In this document: one piece after another, positions 1-7,410 of the stretch
Layout of the letters: each line of letters opens with the position of its first letter
Position numbering within the stretch: the stretch's first letter is position 1
Source of the DNA: DASPPF01 sp032906705
Lineage (GTDB): Archaea; Thermoproteota; Nitrososphaeria; Nitrososphaerales; Gagatemarchaeaceae
Assembly (NCBI GenBank): GCA_032906705.1
Contig: JAJTZC010000004.1
Span: 1 to 64,000 of the forward strand
DNA: 64,000 nucleotides
Direction: 5' to 3'
Program-made: the position numbers and the translations under genes
The notes under the pieces: model-generated
What the model was told of the DNA's origin: nothing
The model's input: only the letters and a program-made list of their open reading frames with translations
The model's database searches: none

Positions 1-219
1 TGGAATCCGAGGAAGTCGACGGATCTGACGAACTTCGAATCCATCCAGTTCAGGGAGAATCTCCCGCTCTTTCGGATGATACCCAGAATCGAAGCTCCAT
101 TCTTGACTGCGCATAGGACCCTTGGAGGGTCGGACGATGCCGAGATTGCAGAGTTGATTGTCATGGCCTCCACGCGCTGTTTTGTTCTCGCGGCTATGAT
201 TACCGCAATCTGTGGATAG
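1..219 (+). CDS. C-terminal part of an unrecognised protein, cut by the window edge
   Basis: The first plus frame is open from base 1 to a TAG at 217-219 and gives 72 residues. Third codon positions are GC-rich (for example ATC CAG TTC AGG GAG), as in the clear genes of this window. No motif is recognisable, and the start lies left of the window. The last ten codons look less typical, so the end could be degenerate. No minus-strand alternative in this stretch looks better. The following 180 bases (220-401) hold nothing I can identify. Confidence 0.4.
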   Translation, partial: WNPRKSTDLTNFESIQFRENLPLFRMIPRIEAPFLTAHRTLGGSDDAEIAELIVMASTRCFVLAAMITAICG

Positions 220-401
220 AACAGCCTATAGGTTTTGATGGCTTTGGTCTTGGGCACGCGGTGTCTCAAGTTTCGGATGTTATCGACCACGCTTAAACTT
301 GCGCCGAGGTTGTGACTACACTCTGTCACCCTGAATCGTGCCTCCGGCAGTTCTCTTGGCTGTACGCCGTGTTCGGACGGGGCGAGTCGGGTTTGCTTTT
401 C

Positions 402-719
402 CTAAGCCTTGGGCGAAGAGACCGGAGCGGGAGGCGAGGCTGGGCGAGATGAGAGTTTCTGGGTCGGTTTTCCGGTGATTGCGGAAAAAGCCTCTGTGCC
501 CAGCTGTGTGAGTTCATACTTCCCCGGCCCGCCGAAGAAATCCACCTTGTACTCGGCGAAGCCGAGAGAAATCAGCTGGTCTACGATCCACCTGGTCATC
601 CAGTTCGAGTTGTCAGAGAGGACGTCGTCGATCTCGGCGTTGCTGAGCCCGCCCTTGCTTTTGGTGATGGCTTGCAGGGCTGCCATCAGGTGCCCAGAAG
701 CGGATACCTTTCTGAGCAT
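402..719 (-). CDS. Winged-helix DNA-binding-like protein
   Basis: About 105 residues. The pattern of helix, NAEID turn, second helix (NWMTRWIVDQLISLGFAEY) and a short beta wing (KYELTQLGTEAF) fits an archaeal winged-helix domain, often of the PadR/MarR kind. The C-terminus is a Pro/Ser/Lys tail without structure. I prefer the ATG at 719 (MLRKVS) over the longer ATG at 770, because the segment between them looks non-coding and a purine run AAAGGGGG lies upstream of 719. A role in transcription is inferred from the fold only; partner and target are unknown. Confidence 0.65.
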   Translation of the reverse strand: MLRKVSASGHLMAALQAITKSKGGLSNAEIDDVLSDNSNWMTRWIVDQLISLGFAEYKVDFFGGPGKYELTQLGTEAFSAITGKPTQKLSSRPASPPAPVSSPKA

Positions 720-894
720 GCGCCGCTGCCCCCTTTGATCTGAAGGCCACACCCAGAGACCAGTGTTCATGCGGGTAAGCCGCCGAGGGTCGACTCATAA
801 ACGATGCTTGCTTCCGACGTGAGCAGGATTGAACCGCTTTAACTGAAAAATCAATCTTTTTTGCTAGTCTGGACAAAAAGTAAGGGGCGCCAGC

Positions 895-1173
895 GTGGTC
901 CTGGCCATGGAAGCGATAGTCCAGTACGCGGACCGGAAGACGGAACTCGAGGAGAAGATCAGGTCGCTGGAGTCCGAGAGGACCTCCCTTGTCTCTGACA
1001 TAGCCTCCCTGAAGGAAAGAGTCGCCGAGCTGGAGCTGGCGAAGCAAGCAAGCTCGCTCAAGAGTGAGGTCGACGCTCTCCGGACGGAGAAGGCAGTGCT
1101 GGAAGAGAAGGCAGCAACCTACGAGACCGGAACCGGATATGGTATCCCGGCGAACACGACTGCGGGGTTCTGA
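895..1173 (+). CDS. Small coiled-coil protein
   Basis: 92 residues, nearly all a heptad-rich helix (residues 8-75) full of Glu, Lys and Leu. The last 15 residues are Gly/Thr-rich and probably unstructured. The GTG at 895 has AAGGGGCG just upstream; an ATG at 907 is the alternative. The gene converges on the coiled-coil zinc-ribbon gene with only 4 bases between the two stops. A structural or adaptor role is a guess; no family is recognised. Confidence 0.55.
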   Translation: MVLAMEAIVQYADRKTELEEKIRSLESERTSLVSDIASLKERVAELELAKQASSLKSEVDALRTEKAVLEEKAATYETGTGYGIPANTTAGF

Positions 1174-1177
1174 CCCT

Positions 1178-1603
1178 TTAGCTAGGTTTCGAAGCCTTCT
1201 GCTCGAGTTCGCCTTTTTCTTTTCTTAGATGTTCGACGTATTCCGCTAGCTCGGCGAGCTTGGCTTCCAGTCGACCAGTCTCCCCGTCCTTAATCGCCTT
1301 CTCTACGGCGCGCTGCAGCTCGGCCTGCACGTTGAGCATGTTCCTTGCTCGGGCGTCCAGCTCCTCGCTCTTCCTTGTCGCCTCTGCGAGTTCCTTTTGC
1401 ATGGAGTGAAGTTGCTCCTCGGCTACCATCAGGTACTTTTGCCTGCTGATGACGGTCGGAAAGTTGGTGCCACATTTGGGACACGAGTACATGCCGACCT
1501 TCCTTTCGACGATGCCGTGCTCGCCTTTGGAAGGTTCCACAATCACGGAAAACGTCTTGGAGTGCGTGACTTCGGTACTACCGCACTGGGGACATTTCGG
1601 CAA
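1178..1603 (-). CDS. Zinc-ribbon plus coiled-coil protein
   Basis: 141 residues. Residues 4-7 (CPQC) and 41-44 (CPKC) form a four-cysteine zinc ribbon, followed by a long Lys/Glu/Ala coiled coil (about 60-135). Archaea carry many such small zinc-ribbon proteins, often nucleic-acid binding, but the partner is not visible here. The ATG at 1603 leads directly into MPKCPQCGS, which makes this start likely. UPF0147 lies 35 bases upstream on the same strand, so the two may be cotranscribed. Confidence 0.65.
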   Translation of the reverse strand: MPKCPQCGSTEVTHSKTFSVIVEPSKGEHGIVERKVGMYSCPKCGTNFPTVISRQKYLMVAEEQLHSMQKELAEATRKSEELDARARNMLNVQAELQRAVEKAIKDGETGRLEAKLAELAEYVEHLRKEKGELEQKASKPS

Positions 1604-1638
1604 CGGCGTCCTTGGAGGGCGACTATTGTGTTAAAGCT

Positions 1639-1923
1639 TTACTGCTCTCTAATCGATTCCAGTTCGGAGACCGCTGACCAGAGTGTAACCCTCGCGAATG
1701 AAGGCATGTTGGGGTCCTGTGCCACGTCGTCAAGCAAACTGATAGCGTTGGCGGCCCTCACAGCCATGCTCTGTCTTGAGTCCTGGAGCATGGTGATAGA
1801 GTCCTTCACAATCTTGCGAATGTTTCGAGGCGTGATGTTAGAGTCCGCAATCTGCTGAAGGCTGACGCTCGCCTTCGCGAGCTTCGCGTCGTTCTCTTGC
1901 TGTTTCTTGAGTTTGGTGCTCAT
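1639..1923 (-). CDS. UPF0147 family protein
   Basis: 94 residues ending in the family signature: NITPRNIRKIVKDSI, then AVRAANAISLLDDVAQDPNMP and a helix with TLWSAVSELE. UPF0147 proteins are small, all-helical and conserved in most archaea; their function is not established. The ATG at 1923 gives the usual length. The gene is divergent from the p27-like gene, with a 123-base gap that holds a TATA box for the plus side. Confidence 0.9.
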   Translation of the reverse strand: MSTKLKKQQENDAKLAKASVSLQQIADSNITPRNIRKIVKDSITMLQDSRQSMAVRAANAISLLDDVAQDPNMPSFARVTLWSAVSELESIREQ

Positions 1924-1992
1924 GATGGAATCCCGTGGGTGCTCGTGCTGGCTTGAATCTGAGAGGATATGTGCTTTTCGTCGCTGAAGCGT

Positions 1993-2000
1993 CTTTATAG
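1993..2000 (+). promoter_or_regulatory. TATA box of the p27-like gene
   Basis: CTTTATAG stands 47 bases before the ATG at 2047, in the gap between divergent genes. It resembles the archaeal TATA boxes elsewhere in this window. Confidence 0.45.
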
Positions 2001-2046
2001 AAGCTGGACCGCGTCGGGCACGTTGAGCCAGTCGAGCAGAGACAAG

Positions 2047-2370
2047 ATGAAGGTTGCCGCCGAATTAGTCCGGAAGGGCGCGGTGATACTGGCCGAGCCG
2101 TGTCAGCGGTGTGGGGGAATGCAGGTCAGGTATCACGGGAAGGTTTACTGCACGAATCACGATGACCTCGGACCGTTACTCAGTGAAGAGGCAGTCTCTT
2201 ACGAATCGGTCGTTGGCGGGGTGCGCGCGTTGCTTCTCTCTAAGCTGAACGAGGCGGCGCTCCTCCTAGAGAGGGAAAAAGACCCCGCAAAGCAGGACCA
2301 GCTCGTCTCTTTGATGACGAAGTATTTCGACCTGTTGCAGAAAATGCCCCAGAAGCAGCAGAGCCCTTAA
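2047..2370 (+). CDS. Sjogren/scleroderma autoantigen p27-type zinc protein
   Basis: 107 residues. The N-terminal helix (MKVAAELVRKGAVIL) is followed by a metal-binding segment, EPCQRCGGMQVRYHGKVYC, that is typical of the archaeal family related to autoantigen p27, and then by a helical C-terminus. The usual family layout, an N-terminal helix leading straight into the zinc site, selects the ATG at 2047 over an in-frame ATG 78 bases upstream. Its cellular role is unknown. A peroxiredoxin gene follows 26 bases later with its own promoter. Confidence 0.8.
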   Translation: MKVAAELVRKGAVILAEPCQRCGGMQVRYHGKVYCTNHDDLGPLLSEEAVSYESVVGGVRALLLSKLNEAALLLEREKDPAKQDQLVSLMTKYFDLLQKMPQKQQSP

Positions 2371-2373
2371 ATC
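2366..2373 (+). promoter_or_regulatory. TATA box of the peroxiredoxin gene
   Basis: CTTAAATC is centred about 27 bases before the GTG at 2397, the expected spacing for a leaderless archaeal mRNA. It overlaps the stop codon of the gene upstream. Confidence 0.55.
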
Positions 2374-2396
2374 TGAATTGGTGATTTCTGGGAATC

Positions 2397-2876
2397 GTGG
2401 TCTTGAGGGTAGGCCAGAAGGCCCCAGATTTCACTTTGCCAGACACCGAGAAACGGGAGCGGAATCTCGGGGAGTTCGCCGAGGGGGGAGCCGTTCTGCT
2501 CGCGTTCTTCCCGTTCGCGTTCTCTGGCGTGTGCGACAAGGAGATGTGTGCGTTCAGGGACGGATTCGATGGATTCGCCGATTCCCACACGCAGGTGGTT
2601 GGGATAAGTGTGGACAGCGTTTTCGCACTGAAAGCCTTCGCGCAGACGTACAACTTGCAATTCCCTCTGCTCAGCGATTTCAACAAGAAAGTCACGGCGG
2701 CGTATGGGGTCGTTCAGGACCCGTGGGTTGGGTTCGGCTACAGGGGTGTCGCGAAGCGATCTGTGTTCTTGGTGGACAAGAGGAGGATCTTGCGGTACAA
2801 GTGGATTACCGAAAATCCAACAGTGGAACCGCCTTATGCTGACGTCGTGAGGGCCGCGGAGCGGTTGAAGCGTTAG
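2397..2876 (+). CDS. Peroxiredoxin (AhpC/TSA/BCP type)
   Basis: 159 residues. The thioredoxin-fold start VGQKAPDFTLPDTEKRERNL and the peroxidatic site PFAFSGVCDKEMC (Cys near residue 47, second Cys near 52) identify a thiol peroxidase that reduces hydrogen peroxide or alkyl peroxides in the cytoplasm. GISVDSVFALKAFAQ and FLVDKRRILRYKW complete the fold. The GTG start agrees with the TATA box 27 bases upstream. The close second cysteine suggests an atypical 2-Cys or BCP-like mechanism; the electron donor is not evident. Confidence 0.9.
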   Translation: MVLRVGQKAPDFTLPDTEKRERNLGEFAEGGAVLLAFFPFAFSGVCDKEMCAFRDGFDGFADSHTQVVGISVDSVFALKAFAQTYNLQFPLLSDFNKKVTAAYGVVQDPWVGFGYRGVAKRSVFLVDKRRILRYKWITENPTVEPPYADVVRAAERLKR

Positions 2877-2883
2877 CCCTTTG

Positions 2884-2893
2884 TTTTTATACC
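2884..2893 (+). promoter_or_regulatory. TATA box of the Fe-S carrier gene
   Basis: TTTTTATACC is centred 28 bases before the ATG at 2917, which favours that ATG over a TTG at 2911. Confidence 0.6.
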
Positions 2894-2916
2894 TGCTCGG
2901 CTGCTTGTGATTGGAA

Positions 2917-3273
2917 ATGACCCAAGAAGCGGGTATCAAGCCTATTGTTGAGCTGACGGCGAGGGCCGCGGGCGAGCTGAAGAGCTACCTTGGCAGGCAG
3001 GGCAAGCCTGATGGCGCCCTCCGAATCTTCGTCACGGCCGGAGGATGCTCTGGGCTTTCCTATGGGATGGTCGTCGACGACAAGATTACCGACGATGATT
3101 TCGTGATAGACATGAACGGTGCAAGGTTGGTGGTCGACCGGTCGAGTGCTCCGTTCATAGCCGGCTCGGTCGTCGACTACAAGGCCGAGAAACTGATGGG
3201 TGGGGGGTTCGTGGTCACCAACCCGAACGCGGTTTCAACATGCGGCTGCGGCGAGTCCTTCAAGACGGCATAG
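2917..3273 (+). CDS. A-type iron-sulfur carrier (IscA/ErpA/HesB family)
   Basis: 118 residues. The family cysteines are all present: one in VTAGGCSGLSYGM and the pair in STCGCGESF at the C-terminus. These bind an iron-sulfur cluster or iron and pass it to target enzymes in the cytoplasm. The domain is complete and of normal length. The TATA box 28 bases upstream points to a monocistronic leaderless transcript. No other Fe-S assembly gene is nearby. Confidence 0.9.
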   Translation: MTQEAGIKPIVELTARAAGELKSYLGRQGKPDGALRIFVTAGGCSGLSYGMVVDDKITDDDFVIDMNGARLVVDRSSAPFIAGSVVDYKAEKLMGGGFVVTNPNAVSTCGCGESFKTA

Positions 3274-3347
3274 CCTTCAGGGGCTCCACGGCTGCTGTTT
3301 ACTTGGTCAAGGCGTGACTCTCCGTCAACCCGGAGTCTTGGCGAAGG

Positions 3348-3417
3348 CGCCGGGGGTAGGATTCGAACCCACGAGACCCGAAGGTCACGGGCTGACNNNN
3401 NNNNNNGCCACCCCGGC
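3348..3417 (-). tRNA. tRNA-Ser, interrupted by an assembly gap
   Basis: The 5' acceptor strand GCCGGGG (3411-3417) pairs with CCCCGGC (3349-3355). The T arm is GTGGG-TTCGAAT-CCTAC, and a variable arm GACC-TTCG-GGTC makes this a class II tRNA. The discriminator base is G, typical of archaeal tRNA-Ser (tRNA-Leu usually has A). The N run removes the D arm and the 5' side of the anticodon arm, so the anticodon is unreadable. Only 60 real bases remain where 85-88 are expected, so more than 10 bases must be missing, possibly including an intron. Confidence 0.8.
3397..3406. other. Assembly gap of 10 N inside tRNA-Ser
   Basis: Ten N. The tRNA around it needs roughly 25 or more bases here, so the printed size is nominal. 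Confidence 0.95.
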
Positions 3418-3605
3418 TGGACTGGTGCCTCGTTCCACCCTCTATAATTTCTTTGAGGCGTGCGGAGGGTGACAAAATTGTGGTCGTCTGTTCGCGCTAG
3501 CCTGGCTGCAAATTTGGGTTTGCTGCCGCGTTTGCAACAAGCCCGATACCGCCCTTGAATTGACCCAGGTTTAAATCGAAATCGTTCTTGGGTTGGGAAT
3601 GGTCC

Positions 3606-4049
3606 ATGAAGGTCTCTTTGGTCTGGAGTTCACCGTCGCCCGAAAAGACCATAGCCGTTGCAATGAGGCGGTGCTACAGCACCAAGCCTATCGAAGAAAT
3701 CGAGTCTGAGTTGGAGCAGAAGGGCCCCGAGTACTGGAAGTATTTGCTGGCCAAGTCTCTGCAGGACAAGTCGCTTGACGTGATCGAGCATTTCACGATG
3801 ACGATGCTGGTGGAAGGAATCAGGGACGCCGAGGTCGGCGAATTCATCAGAGGGTTCCCGTATCTGCGGTTCCTCCGCGTCGGTGGAGACGGGTGGTTGC
3901 TTACAATGAACGGCCGCACTTTGATAGAGATGTGGAGGAATGGGACTTCCAAGTCCTTTGCCGGCGCGATAGTTTCAGAGCTTGACACCGGCAAGGTCTG
4001 TCCGCTCCTGATTCCGCTCGCCTTCGGGGAGAAGGTCAGTGCGAGTTAA
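3606..4049 (+). CDS. ThyX-like paralog lacking the RHR motif
   Basis: 147 residues. The N-terminal half matches flavin-dependent thymidylate synthase: MKVSLVWSSPSPEKTIAVAMRRCYS and then SLDVIEHFTMTMLVEGI. Where ThyX continues into the FAD/dUMP-binding RHR-Ser motif, this protein jumps to FIRGFPYLRFLRVGGDGWLLTMNGRTL, which resembles the later ThyX segment (TMNAR). It therefore looks like an inactive or regulatory ThyX-fold subunit. It overlaps the full-motif ThyX gene by 11 bases, so the two are translationally coupled and may form a mixed tetramer. A TATA-like TTTAAATC lies about 33 bases upstream. The ATG at 3606 matches the family N-terminus. Confidence 0.75.
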   Translation: MKVSLVWSSPSPEKTIAVAMRRCYSTKPIEEIESELEQKGPEYWKYLLAKSLQDKSLDVIEHFTMTMLVEGIRDAEVGEFIRGFPYLRFLRVGGDGWLLTMNGRTLIEMWRNGTSKSFAGAIVSELDTGKVCPLLIPLAFGEKVSAS

Positions 4050-4569
4050 GCTCCTCTATCACACCGACCTGGGGCGGCTGAAACAGGTTCTCGATGCTCG
4101 TGGAGTCGCGTTCGACTCGGAAAAAATGCTTGATCATGTCATGTACATGTTTGAGATAGAGGATGTCAGCAGGGTCACGACTCATCAGCTTGTGCGGCAC
4201 AGGACTGCGTCGTATGATCAAGAGTCCCAAAGGTTCTCGGCCGCGACTCGTGAGGGTGCCGTGACTCCGCCCAGCATACAGTCCAACAAGGAGGCGGCGG
4301 AGGCCTACGACGCTGGCTTGAAGGCCGTCTACGCCGCCTATGAGAAGATGGTGGCGGCGGGCGTGCCCAAGGAAGACGCGAGGTACGTTCTCCCGAACGC
4401 CATCAAGACGAAGATTCTCATGACAGTCAGCGCGAGGAGCCTGATGCACGTCGTGTGGCAACGCACTGCGCTCCAAGCCCAGTGGGAGATCAGGGAGCTG
4501 ACCACCATGCTGCTCCATTCCGCCAGAGAGGCCACCCCGGAGCTCTGGAACAAAATCATAGAGAGATAG
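4039..4569 (+). CDS. thyX: Flavin-dependent thymidylate synthase ThyX
   Basis: 176 residues. It contains the ThyX signature RHRTASYDQESQRFS (about residues 53-67), preceded by VSRVTTHQLV and followed by VSARSLMHVVWQRTALQAQWEIRELT, where the conserved Arg and the QWEIR segment bind dUMP. The enzyme methylates dUMP to dTMP with methylene-tetrahydrofolate and FAD(NADPH). It is shorter than usual because the N-terminal strand region is degenerate (AFDSEKMLDHVMYMFEIED). That missing part may be supplied by the overlapping upstream paralog. Start is GTG at 4039. Confidence 0.9.
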   Translation: MRVKLLYHTDLGRLKQVLDARGVAFDSEKMLDHVMYMFEIEDVSRVTTHQLVRHRTASYDQESQRFSAATREGAVTPPSIQSNKEAAEAYDAGLKAVYAAYEKMVAAGVPKEDARYVLPNAIKTKILMTVSARSLMHVVWQRTALQAQWEIRELTTMLLHSAREATPELWNKIIER

Positions 4570-4571
4570 AG

Positions 4572-5897
4572 TTGGGAAAGGCCTTCGGGACGGCTGGAGT
4601 GAGGGGCATATTCAACCGAACGCAAACGCCTGATCAAGTCTACGGGCTGGCGGAGACGATCGCCTTCGTCTCGGGCAAGGGTGCCTATGGCGTGGGTTGG
4701 GATGGCAGGAAGGTATCTGCCCTTCTGGCGAGGACGGTGATCTCGGCGGTCAACGCCGTCGGAAGCGATGTCGTCGCTTTCGGTGTGGTGCCGACGCCTG
4801 TGATTGCCTACGGCACTCGGTCCCGCTCTTGCCTCGATGGTTTCGCGGTCACCGCGTCGCACAACCCTCCGGAGTACTCGGGTGTGAAGGTGTTCGACGC
4901 CACAGGTATGGAGCTGGCAAAGTCGGACGAGGAAAGGATTGAGAGGGCGATGGGAGTGGACGTGATGAAGACCTCGGGGAGGTTCGGATTGGTCAATCCG
5001 GATGGGGGGATAATCGACGACTACATCGAAGCACTCGTTTCGAGGTACAAGCCGGCTTCAGACGGGCTGAGGATTGCTGTCGACTGCGCGAACGGGCCGG
5101 GTGCGTTCGTCACGCCTCGTGTCCTGCGCGCTCTTGGTCACCGGGTCGTCCCAATCAACGCCCAAGTCTCTTGGAAGTTCCCTGCGCGCCTTCCCGAACC
5201 GACGCCGACTAACCTGTCCGACTTTGCGAAGATCGTGTCCGGTCTCTCCGCCGATTTTGGTTTCGCGCATGATGGAGACGCGGACAGGCTGGTGATGGTC
5301 GACAGGATGGGAAACGTGGTTCCAGACTCGATCCTGGTGATCCTGGTCATGCGCGGGCTTGAAGCCGCAGGGGGCACAGTCGTGGTGTCTGAAAACAGCT
5401 CGGCTGCCGTTGAGGAAGAGGCGGAACGACTCGGATTCAGAGTTGTGAGGAGCGGGGTCGGCAAGTCGTTTGCCATGATGGTAGAGGAAGGTGGAGTGTT
5501 CGCCTCAGAGCCCACAAAAATCGTCGACCCGTCATGGGGCGTCTGGGAGGATGGGATGAACGCGGCGGCCATGATAGCAGGGGTCCTCTCTCGGGAAAGG
5601 GGGCTCTTGGATACGGTGATGGGGGAGATGAAGTGGCACTATCGGCAGGTCAACCTGGAGACCCCTGTCAGGATGGCCATGCTGATGAAGAATGCGAGGA
5701 CCGGTTTCAGGCGGCTGAAAATAACCGAGGAACGGACCCTTGATGGATACAAGCTCGTGTTCAACGACGGCTCGTGGGTCATGTTCAGGTCGTCTGGGAC
5801 GGAGCGGAAGACCAGGCTCTACTGCGAATCAAAAGACCCCCAGACTCTGGAGTTGCTAGTGCAGCTGGGGGTGCAATGCGTAGAATCCTCTTTATAG
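4572..5897 (+). CDS. Phosphoglucosamine mutase / phosphohexomutase
   Basis: 441 residues of the alpha-D-phosphohexomutase family. The catalytic phosphoserine loop is TASHNPPEYSGVKVF, the metal loop is HDGDADRLVMVD, and the phosphate-binding loop is FRSSGTERKTRLYCES. The usual sugar loop GExSGH is replaced by GGVFASEPTKIVDPSWGVWEDG, which fits the archaeal GlmM-like or phosphopentomutase-like branch. It interconverts sugar 1- and 6-phosphates for amino-sugar or glycan precursors. I place the start at TTG 4572, two bases after the thyX stop, because family similarity begins at GKAFGTAGVRG. Substrate specificity is not certain. Confidence 0.85.
   Translation: MGKAFGTAGVRGIFNRTQTPDQVYGLAETIAFVSGKGAYGVGWDGRKVSALLARTVISAVNAVGSDVVAFGVVPTPVIAYGTRSRSCLDGFAVTASHNPPEYSGVKVFDATGMELAKSDEERIERAMGVDVMKTSGRFGLVNPDGGIIDDYIEALVSRYKPASDGLRIAVDCANGPGAFVTPRVLRALGHRVVPINAQVSWKFPARLPEPTPTNLSDFAKIVSGLSADFGFAHDGDADRLVMVDRMGNVVPDSILVILVMRGLEAAGGTVVVSENSSAAVEEEAERLGFRVVRSGVGKSFAMMVEEGGVFASEPTKIVDPSWGVWEDGMNAAAMIAGVLSRERGLLDTVMGEMKWHYRQVNLETPVRMAMLMKNARTGFRRLKITEERTLDGYKLVFNDGSWVMFRSSGTERKTRLYCESKDPQTLELLVQLGVQCVESSL
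5890..5897 (+). promoter_or_regulatory. TATA box of the DP1 gene
   Basis: CTTTATAG is centred 29 bases before the DP1 ATG at 5923 and overlaps the end of the mutase gene. Confidence 0.6.
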
Positions 5898-5922
5898 CGC
5901 GACCAAGGTTTCGCCGATTCTC

Positions 5923-7410
5923 ATGTCGCAATCGAAAGCTGTCTCCAAGGCCCTGGCCTCTGGATTCATGTTCGATTCCAAGGCCTTCGACCTGATTAGC
6001 AAGCTCCCCCCGGAATTCGATGTCGACGGCCTGGTGGATGTCCTGCTTCAGCGGAAGAGCGATGTCGTCGGCGGCGAGAGCAAACGTATCACTGCGGAAG
6101 ACGTCGTGGAGCTCCTTCCGTCAGATGTCCCGACGATGGACCAAGAAGCTCGATTGGCTGCGCCTTTGGACGAGTCCGTGGATATGGAGATGATCTCCGA
6201 CCCAACCATGGGCATCGCGCCCGCCGAGGCCTTCGAGGGGTTCGCGCGACTCTTTCGCGACCGCTATGACAGGTTGCTTTCTGTGGTGAAAAGGAGGCCG
6301 GATACGAGGAATGTGGGGACAACCGCAGCGGGCAGGGCTTTGGTACAGGGTCAGAAGGCGAAGGTTGTAGGCCTCATATCCCACAAGGTCAACCGGAGGA
6401 ACGTCGTTGAGCTGACTCTGGACGACCCGACTGGAACCCTGCGGGCGGTCTGTCAGGATGAAGCTGTGGCGAAAGCCGCCAGGGAAGCGCCCCTTGACAG
6501 CATGGTCGTTCTCGAAGTGTCCAGGAGCCGATCTGGCCAGCTCTACGCAAACTCGCTTACACTCCCAGACGTTCCCGACAGAAGGATGTCCGGCCAGGGC
6601 CATCGCGTGTACGCTGTTCTGTTGTCGGACCTTCATGTGGGAAGCAAGATGTTCTTGGCTGATGATTTCCGGCGATTCATCCAGTGGATTAACGGAAAGC
6701 TGGGGGACCTGGACGTCGTCAGCCGCATCAGATATGTGGTGGTAGCCGGCGACCTTGTGGACGGCGTCGGCGTCTATCCTGGCCAAGAACTTCAGCTGGC
6801 CGAGAGGGACCCGAAGAACCAGTATGAAGCGGCCGCGAAACTCCTCGAACAGGTCCCCAGCCAGATTCAAATCGTCGTTTCGCCAGGGAACCATGACGCC
6901 GTTAGGCAGGCCCTGCCCCAACCAGCAGTGCCGGCTGATTTTGCCGAGTCGCTCTACCGCATGGAGAACGTGCGATGGGTTGGAGACCCAGCATATGTCA
7001 AGCTTCACGGTGTGACGTTCCTGATTTACCACGGCAAGAGTTTGGACGATGTCATTGCCACTACGCCGGAGCTGGCGTACGGCAAGCCAACCGATGCGAT
7101 GAAGCTTCTTCTACGATCAAGGCACTTGGCACCCACCTACGGCAAACGAACCGCCCTGTCACCGGAGCTCAGGGACTTCATGGTCGTCGACCCCGTGCCT
7201 GACGTTCTTCACTGTGGACACGTGCACGCGTTCGGAGAGCTGAACTATCGGGGGACCCTCTTAGTGAACTCCGGGACGTGGCAGTCTCAGACGAGCTTCC
7301 AAGCCAACATGGGCCTTGAGCCGACGCCAAGCATAATACCAGTCGTGAATCTGTCTGATCTTAGCGTAACCAGGAGGAACTTCGGGTCCGCTGGTTTCCC
7401 GGCCGCCTAG
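5923..7410 (+). CDS. dp1: DNA polymerase D small subunit DP1
   Basis: 495 residues. An N-terminal helical region (1-110) and an OB fold (about 140-215) precede the calcineurin-like phosphoesterase domain with LLSDLHVGSKMF, AGDLVDGVG, SPGNHDAVRQ, IYHGKSLDDV and HCGHVHAFGE. These His and Asp residues coordinate the two metals of the 3'-5' proofreading exonuclease. DP1 pairs with DP2 (17184-20666) to make the replicative polymerase PolD. It converges on orc1, overlapping by 4 bases. The ATG follows the TATA box by 29 bases, so the mRNA is probably leaderless. Confidence 0.96.
   Translation: MSQSKAVSKALASGFMFDSKAFDLISKLPPEFDVDGLVDVLLQRKSDVVGGESKRITAEDVVELLPSDVPTMDQEARLAAPLDESVDMEMISDPTMGIAPAEAFEGFARLFRDRYDRLLSVVKRRPDTRNVGTTAAGRALVQGQKAKVVGLISHKVNRRNVVELTLDDPTGTLRAVCQDEAVAKAAREAPLDSMVVLEVSRSRSGQLYANSLTLPDVPDRRMSGQGHRVYAVLLSDLHVGSKMFLADDFRRFIQWINGKLGDLDVVSRIRYVVVAGDLVDGVGVYPGQELQLAERDPKNQYEAAAKLLEQVPSQIQIVVSPGNHDAVRQALPQPAVPADFAESLYRMENVRWVGDPAYVKLHGVTFLIYHGKSLDDVIATTPELAYGKPTDAMKLLLRSRHLAPTYGKRTALSPELRDFMVVDPVPDVLHCGHVHAFGELNYRGTLLVNSGTWQSQTSFQANMGLEPTPSIIPVVNLSDLSVTRRNFGSAGFPAA

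Noticed and set aside
613..1061. Minus-strand ORFs opposite the coiled-coil gene
   Set aside because: Shadows of the plus-strand coding sequence with biased, low-complexity translation.
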